Positions 1-5,318 of a stretch of 11,439 nucleotides of DNA are shown piece by piece (within the stretch, counting starts at the first letter, position 1; every line of letters starts with the position of its first letter). The stretch lies in assembly GCA_030593225.1 (NCBI GenBank), contig JAUVHP010000031.1, forward strand, positions 1-11,439. The letters are read 5' to 3'. Both the position numbers and the translations under genes were made by a program. The stretch is from an archaeon. Lineage in GTDB: Archaea > Nanobdellota > Nanobdellia > Pacearchaeales > GW2011-AR1. Under the pieces are notes generated by a model. The model saw only the letters and a list, made by a program, of their open reading frames with translations, did no database searches and was not told the DNA's origin.

Positions 1-149
1 AAACTTCTAACCTTGTCAATTTTTACATTAAACATTTCTTCAATTTCTTGTTTAACTTTGTCTTTTGATTTTCTTTTATCAACTTCAAAAGTCAAAACAT
101 TTGCTGATTCAATCATCATTACTGCTTTTTCTGTTACTATTGGTTTCAT
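1..149 (-). CDS. rpl23: 50S ribosomal protein uL23 (L23), N-terminal part, cut by window edge
   Basis: About 49 N-terminal residues are visible, beginning MKPIVTEKAVMMIE and running off the left edge. The opening P-I-V-T-E-K and the following strand-helix pattern (LTFEVDKRKSKDKVKQEIEE) are characteristic of archaeal uL23, a large-subunit protein that binds 23S rRNA near the exit tunnel. The start codon overlaps the stop of the upstream exonuclease gene as ATGA (149-146), and a Shine-Dalgarno-like GGGGAGT lies at 163-157 inside that gene, so translation is probably coupled. Its place after uL3 and uL4 matches the archaeal S10-type operon. The remaining C-terminal half is outside the window. 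Confidence 0.9.
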   Translation of the reverse strand, partial: MKPIVTEKAVMMIESANVLTFEVDKRKSKDKVKQEIEEMFNVKIDKVRS

Positions 150-802
150 TTTCTCAACTCCCCTGGAATTTCATATTTTGAATATTCATCTAATAATTTT
201 TTACCAAACATTAATCTTGAAAAACATTCTGCAGTCAATTTCGCATCTTCTAAAGCATTGTGAGGTTCGCCTTCTTTAAGTTTACCCTTGTTCAAACTTC
301 TTCGCTTATCTTCAATTCCACATAATTTTAATATATTTCCTAAACCCATATCGCTATTATTGTCTTCTTTTGTAAGAAATTTTCCGTTTATTTCAAAAAA
401 CTTTATTTGTCCAATAGTGTGCAAATCAAAAGGTCTATGATGATTTGGCCAAAAAGGATCTCTTTTGAAATATTTTAACGCTTTATTTCTTAAGAACCCT
501 TCATCAAATTCTGGAAGGTGGCACAAAAGAGTTTTCATTTTTCGTGTTTCGAGCCAATTAAAAAATTTATCTAATAATTCCTTTTGCGATTGTTTATTTG
601 AATCTCTTAATTCTTCTTCTGTTTTTCCAATTATTGTTGCTGCTTCTTCTAAAACTTTATCTTCATCATCAATTCTACCCTCCTCTAAAAATTCTTCCAT
701 TGTATTCAAATCTACCGCACCTATTTGCCAAATTCCATGTTCATTAGGACTCCCTCCACTACATTCAATATCCACTACAATTGGTAATAATATATTCTTC
801 AT
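146..802 (-). CDS. DEDDh-family 3'-5' exonuclease (DnaQ/RNase T-like) within the ribosomal operon
   Basis: A 218-residue protein with all three DEDDh exonuclease motifs visible: Exo I as VVDIEC (D11, E13), Exo II as CHLPEFDEGFL (D100), and Exo III as HNALEDA (H181, D186). Together these supply the two-metal acidic site plus the catalytic histidine of the DnaQ/RNase T superfamily, which removes nucleotides from DNA or RNA 3' ends. No polymerase, BRCT or UvrC-type domain is attached, so it is a standalone nuclease; whether its substrate is DNA or RNA cannot be told. The start ATG (802-800) overlaps the uL4 stop as ATGA and has a strong GAGGGAG ribosome site at 814-808. Its own TGA overlaps the uL23 start. 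It is therefore read as a full member of the ribosomal operon, an unusual position for a nuclease. Confidence 0.85.
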   Translation of the reverse strand: MKNILLPIVVDIECSGGSPNEHGIWQIGAVDLNTMEEFLEEGRIDDEDKVLEEAATIIGKTEEELRDSNKQSQKELLDKFFNWLETRKMKTLLCHLPEFDEGFLRNKALKYFKRDPFWPNHHRPFDLHTIGQIKFFEINGKFLTKEDNNSDMGLGNILKLCGIEDKRRSLNKGKLKEGEPHNALEDAKLTAECFSRLMFGKKLLDEYSKYEIPGELRK

Positions 803-1593
803 TTTTTCTCCCTCAAATTTTTAATTGCTCCCTCAGTATAAACAGTTAATCTTCCAACCCCACCACTTGCCAAATCATTAACTCCTAATTTCTTAGCACT
901 CACAACATCAAAAGCAGTTGTTTTAAGTTTCTCCTTATCTCCAACAACAATTAATAATCCTGCATTTGATTTGTATTTTCTACCTCTTAATTTTCCTTTT
1001 CCACATCTAATACTTTTTTTCTGCACAGCTAAACCAAATAAATTTTCACCAAGAATTTTCTTTAAACTAGAAATCAATTCCTTTGCTTTCAAAGTTACTA
1101 ATTTTGATTCAACGATAAAAGGAATATTTTCAATCTTAGAATTTTTCAAAGTAGCATATTTTTTTATTACAAATTTTTCATTTACAGTAGCACTCAAAGC
1201 AGATTCAAGGGCAAGTTTCATTTCTTTTTTATTAATTTTTAATAAACTAATCATAGAAAGAACTTTCGGAGGATGCGGTCTTCTACCACCACGCGTATTT
1301 GAAACTTCAGCACCAACCCAATTAAATTGCGAACCTTTTCTAGTCATAATTTTTCTAGGAATTCTTGAAATCCCACGACCATACTGGCTCTTCCAAACTT
1401 TTCTTTGATGAATTAAAATTCCACTCGCAGAATGTTGTTTACCTGCAACAGGCGACGGAGCATACGGCTGCTTAACTTTTTTCGCCTCAATCACTTTCGC
1501 AACAATATCTTCTCTAACTTTTGCAGAAAAACATTTAGGCAAATCAATCTTGGCTTTTTCTTTTCCATTAATATCTAATAATTTAGTTTTCAT
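799..1593 (-). CDS. rpl4: 50S ribosomal protein uL4 (archaeal L4e type)
   Basis: A 264-residue uL4, the archaeal/eukaryotic length. The long basic extension that threads into the 50S exit tunnel is visible at about residues 43-110, with the segments SPVAGKQHSASG, VWKSQYGRGISRIPRK and NTRGGRRPHPPKV. The C-terminal globular part contains KSNAGLLIVVGD and ends in a basic tail. The protein binds 23S rRNA early in assembly. Its ATG (1593-1591) shares one base with the uL3 stop (TAATG), and GGTGGG at 1608-1603 is a good archaeal ribosome site nine bases ahead of it. It is followed, through an ATGA overlap, by the exonuclease gene rather than by uL23 directly. Confidence 0.95.
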   Translation of the reverse strand: MKTKLLDINGKEKAKIDLPKCFSAKVREDIVAKVIEAKKVKQPYAPSPVAGKQHSASGILIHQRKVWKSQYGRGISRIPRKIMTRKGSQFNWVGAEVSNTRGGRRPHPPKVLSMISLLKINKKEMKLALESALSATVNEKFVIKKYATLKNSKIENIPFIVESKLVTLKAKELISSLKKILGENLFGLAVQKKSIRCGKGKLRGRKYKSNAGLLIVVGDKEKLKTTAFDVVSAKKLGVNDLASGGVGRLTVYTEGAIKNLREKK

Positions 1594-2579
1594 TATCTTA
1601 ATCCCACCAACTCAAAATTTTGCTTTTTAGTTTTTTTAGTTTCTCTTAAAGGAGCAGTAATAATAAGTTGTCTTTTCGACGGCCCTTGAACAGAACCCTT
1701 TACAATAATATAATCTGTTTTAATATCTCCATATTTTTTTATGTTCTTTAGTTTGGTCAAGCTTGGACGAACTAGACCCGAGCTTGTCTCGGAGTCGAAT
1801 TTACTTTCTGATTTTCCAATATCAATTATTTTGTTGTTGTAAATACATCTTGTGAACATTCCTAATTGCCCAGCCATTGGAACCCTGAAAATAACCCTTG
1901 CAGGATGCCACGGACCAAGCGAACCTGGACGTCTTACACCCTTCTCTGATTTGTGACTCTTTAATGTAATTCCAAATCTTTTCACAGGTCCAACAAGACC
2001 TCTTCCACGAGTCAATCCTCTAAAATCAACAAGTTGCCCGTTTTCAAAAACATCCAAAGCAGAAAGTTCTTTTCCAGAATTTTCTTTAATAAAATTAATT
2101 TTATCTTCAACACTTCCCTTTAATCCAATCTCCACCAAATCCGGTGTTTTCTTTAACCCAGTTTTTTTAACAACAGAATAACAAAGAATCTTAATATCCT
2201 CATATTCTTCTGCCTTCACATCTTCCAACTTCTTAAAATTCTTAGGAAATTTAATTTTTCTCTTTAATTCTTTATCTAATCCTTCAACTAAAATTTCTTT
2301 TGCAACTTTACCATTTTTGTAAAATCTAACAGACATAATTTTCATCGGAGGACATTCAATAATTGTCACAGGAATAATAATTTGTTTGTCTTTAGTCATA
2401 GAATCAGGAGTATTATCTTTCACAGCCGCAGACATCATTCCTGCCTTATAACAAATAAAACCTTTCAAAATTTTATTAGAATCAATAGAATTCCAGTTCA
2501 CTCTAGGTAAAAACTTAGCAGCCCGTTTTCTGGGCCAAAATTGCAAACTTCCTTTTCTTGGTGATTTTCTTGTTGGCAT
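1593..2579 (-). CDS. rpl3: 50S ribosomal protein uL3 (archaeal type) with an insertion-like C-terminal segment
   Basis: A 328-residue archaeal uL3, first gene of the operon. Family signatures are the basic N terminus (PRKGSLQFWPRKRAAK), the central RGLTRGRGLVGPVKRFGI, the rRNA-contacting loop SHKSEKGVRRPGSLGPW, AGQLGMFTR, and the near-terminal DYIIVKGSVQGPSKR. The protein initiates 50S assembly and lines the peptidyl-transferase region. The ATG at 2579 has no clear ribosome site, and the leader appears to be tens of bases long if the proposed TATA box is right. Residues 261-276 (FDSETSSGLVRPSLTK) fall where archaeal homologues usually have a short INPKGGF-like link. They are coded by a locally G+C-rich palindromic stretch (1752-1799) that looks inserted. 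Confidence 0.95.
   Translation of the reverse strand: MPTRKSPRKGSLQFWPRKRAAKFLPRVNWNSIDSNKILKGFICYKAGMMSAAVKDNTPDSMTKDKQIIIPVTIIECPPMKIMSVRFYKNGKVAKEILVEGLDKELKRKIKFPKNFKKLEDVKAEEYEDIKILCYSVVKKTGLKKTPDLVEIGLKGSVEDKINFIKENSGKELSALDVFENGQLVDFRGLTRGRGLVGPVKRFGITLKSHKSEKGVRRPGSLGPWHPARVIFRVPMAGQLGMFTRCIYNNKIIDIGKSESKFDSETSSGLVRPSLTKLKNIKKYGDIKTDYIIVKGSVQGPSKRQLIITAPLRETKKTKKQNFELVGLR
1751..1800 (-). repeat. Palindromic G+C-rich segment inside the uL3 gene
   Basis: Two imperfect palindromes lie next to each other in coding sequence. On the minus strand CCGAG-ACAAG-CTCGG (1792-1778) is a perfect 5-bp stem with a 5-base loop. It is flanked by further complementary bases (GAC on one side, GTC on the other) with one bulge. 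Immediately beyond is an imperfect palindrome centred on AAGCTT near 1760-1765. The segment keeps the reading frame and has codons such as TCC GAG AGC TCG that differ from the A/T-ending codons around it. This resembles protein-coding palindromic repeats described in other genomes (for example Rickettsia palindromic elements), but only this one copy is visible here. Confidence 0.45.
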
Positions 2580-2648
2580 TTGTTATTGTTAATGATGCGA
2601 AGATTTTCATTTTATCTTTACCCTGGATAGATTACTTAGAAAATTTGG

Positions 2649-2658
2649 CTATTTAAAG
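2649..2658 (-). promoter_or_regulatory. Putative TATA box of the uL3 ribosomal operon
   Basis: The minus strand reads CTTTAAATAG, preceded by an A-rich stretch that could serve as the BRE. It lies about 70 bases before the uL3 start, predicting a leader of roughly 45-50 bases. A poorer alternative, GATAAAAT around 2616-2609, would give a much shorter leader. The transcription start is not known, so the choice is tentative. Confidence 0.4.
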
Positions 2659-2681
2659 TTTTTGTGGGGGATTTTAGGAAA

Positions 2682-2690
2682 TTATTTATA
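2682..2690 (+). promoter_or_regulatory. TATA box for the DUF4258/DUF2283 pair (leaderless)
   Basis: TTATTTATA is centred about 26 bases before the ATG at 2712, exactly the spacing that puts the transcript start at the start codon. This supports the 2712 start over an in-frame upstream GTG at 2664, which lies before the box. Confidence 0.6.
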
Positions 2691-2711
2691 CAGATTAAAT
2701 TAATTATTTTT

Positions 2712-3029
2712 ATGGATTTAGAAAAATTAAAACAAAAAATTTCTTCTTATTCTTCAGAAAAAATAATAATTACTTATCACGCTGAAATTCAGGCAATTTT
2801 TAGAGAGATTGATTTGGAAGAAGTTAAAGAAAATATTAGAAATCCAGAAAAATTGGTTTATGTAGAAGAACAAGAATCTCAAAATCCAGAAGAAAATAAA
2901 TATAATTGTTATTTTGCTTATTCAAAAGATTTTGCTCACAGATATATTTTCACAACAAACGGAAATCTTATTATAGTCACAGTTATTAAAATAAATAAGA
3001 GTTGGCAAAAAACAATTAAGAAAAAATGA
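2712..3029 (+). CDS. DUF4258-like protein, probable toxin component
   Basis: A 105-residue protein. The core ITYHAEIQAIFREIDLEEVKENIRNPEK, then a variable loop, then HRYIFTTNGNLIIVTVIKI matches the DUF4258 pattern: a histidine-bearing strand, a helix with an I-x-x-E-E-V motif, a 'NP' turn, and a final valine-rich strand. These small proteins have a RelE/BrnT-like look and are often predicted to be toxins, but their activity is not established. The start is placed at ATG 2712 because the TATA box sits at the leaderless distance from it. Its TGA overlaps the ATG of the DUF2283 gene (ATGA, 3026-3029), so the two are co-translated, as expected for a toxin-antitoxin pair. Confidence 0.6.
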   Translation: MDLEKLKQKISSYSSEKIIITYHAEIQAIFREIDLEEVKENIRNPEKLVYVEEQESQNPEENKYNCYFAYSKDFAHRYIFTTNGNLIIVTVIKINKSWQKTIKKK

Positions 3030-3370
3030 TGCAGAATTTCAAATATAGTTACGATGAAAATATTGATGATTTATTTATTTATTTAGAAGGAACAAAATCA
3101 AAAGGAGCAATTGAATTAGGAAATTTTATTTTTGATTTAGACGAAAATAAAAAAATTGTAGGAATTCAAATTTTTGAAGCATCAAAAGTTTTATCAAAAA
3201 TTCTTTCAAACCTAACAGAATTAACAAACATCAAAGAGATAAGAATTGAAACAAATAACTTTAGAAATATGAGGGCAGTAAAAATGCATCTTGTAACATC
3301 TTTAGGAAAATCCGAAGGCATAATTGCTTTACCAGATTTGAATTTTAAAAGTCCAGCTTTGAGTTGTTAG
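3026..3370 (+). CDS. DUF2283 family protein, probable antitoxin partner
   Basis: A 114-residue protein whose N-terminal half is a clear DUF2283 domain: FKYSYDENIDDLFIYL (about 5-20), then FIFDLDENKKIVGIQIFEASKVL (about 33-56). The short strand-rich fold is typical of the family. A C-terminal extension (about 60-114) includes a second strand-rich stretch ending IIALPDLNF. DUF2283 genes are commonly found beside DUF4258 genes and are thought to be their antitoxins; this is recollection and inference, not a shown activity. Two ATG codons occur in tandem (3026 and 3029). The first overlaps the upstream stop. The 3' end overlaps the convergent isomerase remnant by two bases. Confidence 0.6.
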   Translation: MMQNFKYSYDENIDDLFIYLEGTKSKGAIELGNFIFDLDENKKIVGIQIFEASKVLSKILSNLTELTNIKEIRIETNNFRNMRAVKMHLVTSLGKSEGIIALPDLNFKSPALSC

Positions 3371-3585
3371 GATTGGGAAGATTTCTTATATTCTGGATAC
3401 ATATCTAAAATATCTTTTTCATTTGCCTTACAAACACCTCTTTCTGTGATTAAACCTGTAATCAATCTTGCAGGAGTCACGTCAAATGCGTAATTTGCAC
3501 TACTTGTATTTTTAGGTGTCAACAAAACCTCTCTAATTTTGTTATCATAAAATCCTCGAAAATATTTGAATGGCAGAGGATTAAT
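3367..3585 (-). pseudogene. C-terminal remnant of a methylthioribose-1-phosphate isomerase (MtnA/eIF2B family)
   Basis: Reading the minus strand between the in-frame stops at 3588-3586 and 3369-3367 gives about 72 residues with no ATG near their start. The centre reads ANYAFDVTPARLITGLITERGV and the end DILDMYPE. The FDVTPA-LIT-IITE-GV block is the conserved C-terminal signature of the MtnA / ribose-1,5-bisphosphate isomerase / eIF2B-alpha superfamily, and the wording is closest to MtnA as I remember it. Full-length members have about 340 residues, so only the last fifth remains, and the preceding 20-odd residues no longer resemble the family. The WYL-domain gene stops just upstream on the same strand. 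I read it as a decayed or truncated gene; translation by read-through from the WYL gene is unlikely because of the intervening stop. Confidence 0.7.
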
Positions 3586-3589
3586 TTAG

Positions 3590-3982
3590 TTATTTATTCA
3601 AAATTTTATTTTCAGGATACCAATCTTCTGGGATTGAATATTTTTCATCTAAAATAGCAACAGAATTTATTCTGTCTGTTTTGAACACTCTCTCATCTTC
3701 TCTTAAATGACAATAAGCAATAATACAATTAGAGTAAATTTTTCTAACATCAATAATTCTATTAGTGGATTCATCTGAATGAGGACTATAGTATCTAATT
3801 TTGACTTTTCTCTTTTCATTAAATGATTTTTTCAACAATTTTTTTATTTTAGACAATTCCCTAACATAAATTTTCTTTTTAGGATTTTTTATTTTCTTAA
3901 TAATATTCTTAATTTCTTTATTATCGCATTTTGATAATTCTTTGATTATAATTTCAGCATCTTTTTCTGATAAGTAAACCAT
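3590..3982 (-). CDS. Standalone WYL-domain protein
   Basis: A 130-residue protein with an N-terminal helical, lysine-rich region (1-50) and a C-terminal WYL-like domain (about 55-122). The domain shows KVKIRYYSP, the RIIDVRKIYSNCIIAYCHL stretch, ERVFKTDRI and a closing SIPEDW. In this SH3-like fold the R-x-F-x-x-x-R-I segment binds ligands or nucleic acid, and WYL proteins commonly regulate defence or stress genes. No helix-turn-helix domain is evident, so how it would act on DNA is unclear. The start is taken as ATG 3982, not the upstream in-frame TTG at 4000, because a TATA-like box at 4013-4005 lies about 27 bases before it. The WYL assignment is by pattern only. Confidence 0.6.
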   Translation of the reverse strand: MVYLSEKDAEIIIKELSKCDNKEIKNIIKKIKNPKKKIYVRELSKIKKLLKKSFNEKRKVKIRYYSPHSDESTNRIIDVRKIYSNCIIAYCHLREDERVFKTDRINSVAILDEKYSIPEDWYPENKILNK

Positions 3983-4004
3983 AAATAATTCAAGATACAA
4001 GAAT

Positions 4005-4013
4005 TAATAAATA
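4005..4013 (-). promoter_or_regulatory. TATA box of the WYL gene (leaderless)
   Basis: TATTTATTAA on the minus strand is centred about 27 bases before ATG 3982. This spacing is what selects that ATG over the upstream TTG. Confidence 0.5.
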
Positions 4014-4035
4014 CCTTGATGCCCAAAAACAAAAG

Positions 4036-4045
4036 GTTAAAAAAG
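4036..4045 (+). promoter_or_regulatory. Possible TATA box of the HicB-like gene
   Basis: GTTAAAAAAG is centred about 25 bases before ATG 4066, fitting a leaderless transcript. The surrounding sequence is nearly all A and T, so the match is weak. Confidence 0.35.
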
Positions 4046-4065
4046 TAGAAAAATAATAATATTAT

Positions 4066-4299
4066 ATGGAAAATCTAAGTGTTAATATTATAGTAAGAGA
4101 AGAAAAAATGGATGACAAAAAAGTTTTCATAATCAACAATGAGGAAACAGGAGTTGCGGATTTTGGAGACACTTTAGATGAAGCAATAAGTAATTTCAAA
4201 AAATCTTTAAATTTATTTTTAGAAACTTATCCTGAAAAAAGAGAAATCTTTATTGAAGAAGAAAAACAACCACTACTTGTTTCTAGAATTTTAGTTTAG
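4066..4299 (+). CDS. HicB-like antitoxin (short, single-domain)
   Basis: A 77-residue protein with the HicB/UPF0150 pattern: a strand with KVFIINNEETGVADFGDTLDEAISNFKKSLNLFLE, i.e. 'G-x-A-D-x-G-D-T-x-x-E-A' followed by an amphipathic helix. HicB proteins bind and neutralise the HicA mRNA interferase. Longer HicB proteins carry a C-terminal DNA-binding domain; this one ends after the RNase-H-like core and so should not autoregulate on its own. The HicA-like gene lies on the opposite strand and the two coding ends overlap by nine bases (4291-4299), an unusual convergent layout for this system. Confidence 0.65.
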   Translation: MENLSVNIIVREEKMDDKKVFIINNEETGVADFGDTLDEAISNFKKSLNLFLETYPEKREIFIEEEKQPLLVSRILV

Positions 4300-4518
4300 A
4301 TAATTTTGCTCAAATTCTTTTTTATCAATACCAAGCCGTCTTAAAATATTCCCATAAATCCAAACAGCCAATTCATCTCTATGTAAAGGAATATTAATAG
4401 AACTATTATTTTTAGGATTTTCAATAATAACTCCGTGAGAAGTTTTTCTCACAACTTTACAACCATATTTTTCTAATGCCGATAAAATTTTTTTTGCTTT
4501 AAGATTTCTGCGGTTCAT
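4291..4518 (-). CDS. HicA-like mRNA interferase toxin (YcfA family)
   Basis: A 75-residue protein with the HicA double-stranded-RNA-binding fold pattern: helix KAKKILSALEKYGCKVV, then RKTSHGVIIENP with the conserved catalytic-type histidine (H28), then NIPLHRDELAVWIYGNILRRLGI. HicA toxins cleave mRNA in a ribosome-independent way. The start is taken as ATG 4518, since AGAGAGG at 4531-4525 lies six bases before it; an in-frame TTG at 4524 touches that site. The gene follows the 231-residue gene on the same strand by 11 bases and is probably co-transcribed with it. It is therefore expressed from a promoter different from that of the facing HicB-like gene. Confidence 0.7.
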   Translation of the reverse strand: MNRRNLKAKKILSALEKYGCKVVRKTSHGVIIENPKNNSSINIPLHRDELAVWIYGNILRRLGIDKKEFEQNYLN

Positions 4519-4524
4519 TTTCAA

Positions 4525-4531
4525 CCTCTCT
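4525..4531 (-). promoter_or_regulatory. Ribosome-binding site of the HicA-like gene
   Basis: AGAGAGG on the minus strand overlaps the stop codon of the upstream gene (4532-4530) and sits six bases before ATG 4518. It fixes that ATG as the start rather than TTG 4524. Confidence 0.55.
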
Positions 4532-5225
4532 AAACCAAAAACTCAATCGCCCTCTCCATTTCCTGTTCATCAATCTCTGCCTTCCGAACAATCTTCCCCT
4601 TTCTTTTTGCAAGTTCTCTAATCTTAGCAAAATCTTTCTCACCCTCTGGCTGAATAATTTCTTCAACAAAAATAGTATGATTGATTTTAGCAACTTTAAA
4701 ATCCGATTTTTCAAAAACAAAACTATCTGCAATTTTTTTATCTTTTGTTTTTAAACTACAGAAATCAACTTTAGGACCCTCACCTTCTTTTCCTGGTTTC
4801 CCTGCTTTCGGTGCTTTTGGTTTAATCTTTAATTTATCATCACCAACATTAAAAGTCAAAGCAAAAAACGTCTTAGGAAATTTATCCAACAAACCAATCA
4901 ACTCTGCTCCAGACATTTCCTTATCAATTAAATATCTTTTAACTCCTTGAAATTGTTTCTTTTCTTTAAAATCCAACTCACCAGTTAAATCATTTGTAGA
5001 AACAATCGCACCAGTAACTTGAGTTTTATTCTCTGCTAATTTCTCTGCCATAATTCTAACAAACCCATTTGCAAATTCAGCAGAAGTTTTAATTGTATAT
5101 TTCCCCTTAGAATTCTTTGCCTCAATCATTGCCCGATTTCTAAATTCTCCTCGACTAAATTTCTGAAACAGCAAATGCACAGATTCATCAACATCCCCAT
5201 CAACAATCTTTTTTATAAAATTCAT
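4530..5225 (-). CDS. Conserved protein of unknown function (DPANN-type family)
   Basis: A 231-residue soluble protein. I do not recognise a named domain, though the pattern resembles a conserved Woesearchaeota/Pacearchaeota family I cannot assign a function. Residues 1-130 look like a mixed alpha/beta domain with IVSTNDLTGELDFKEKKQF. A flexible lysine-, proline- and glycine-rich linker follows at about 132-152 (KPKAPKAGKPGKEGEGP). A second domain (155-231) contains INHTIFVEEIIQP and the basic helix FAKIRELAKRKGKIVRK. There are no membrane segments. A TATA-like box (5255-5248) lies at the leaderless distance before ATG 5225. The HicA-like gene follows directly, probably on the same transcript. 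The linker and basic helix are compatible with nucleic-acid or ribosome association, but this is only a guess. Confidence 0.75.
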   Translation of the reverse strand: MNFIKKIVDGDVDESVHLLFQKFSRGEFRNRAMIEAKNSKGKYTIKTSAEFANGFVRIMAEKLAENKTQVTGAIVSTNDLTGELDFKEKKQFQGVKRYLIDKEMSGAELIGLLDKFPKTFFALTFNVGDDKLKIKPKAPKAGKPGKEGEGPKVDFCSLKTKDKKIADSFVFEKSDFKVAKINHTIFVEEIIQPEGEKDFAKIRELAKRKGKIVRKAEIDEQEMERAIEFLV

Positions 5226-5247
5226 AAAACACTTTGTTAAAACTCAC

Positions 5248-5255
5248 TTATAAAT
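5248..5255 (-). promoter_or_regulatory. TATA box of the 231-residue gene / HicA-like operon
   Basis: ATTTATAA on the minus strand is centred about 26 bases before ATG 5225, implying a leaderless transcript. Confidence 0.55.
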
Positions 5256-5274
5256 TTTTAGTTTTATTAACAAG

Positions 5275-5286
5275 TTTTATAAATTT
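5275..5286 (+). promoter_or_regulatory. TATA box of the AI-2E-family gene
   Basis: TTTTATAAATTT is centred about 39 bases before ATG 5319, predicting a leader of about 13 bases. Another TATA-like stretch at 5301-5310 is too close to the start to serve it. Confidence 0.45.
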
Positions 5287-5318
5287 GTTTCAATTAATTA
5301 TTTTATAAAAGAGTAAAA

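Noticed and set aside
971..1408. Plus-strand frame of 145 codons opposite uL4
   Set aside because: It is antisense to a certain ribosomal gene and phenylalanine-rich, as expected from reverse reading of lysine-rich coding sequence.
2517..2610. Short frame starting ATG at 2610 on the minus strand, overlapping the uL3 start in another frame (about 31 codons)
   Set aside because: It has no clear ribosome site and low-complexity content; an overlapping upstream frame that would hinder uL3 translation needs evidence that is not here.
2664..2711. GTG-initiated extension of the DUF4258 gene by 16 residues
   Set aside because: It begins before the TATA box that serves the ATG at 2712, and the added residues do not resemble the family.
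4499..4732. Minus-strand frame of 77 codons overlapping the 231-residue gene
   Set aside because: It is a basic, leucine/lysine-rich shadow of the conserved gene in another frame.
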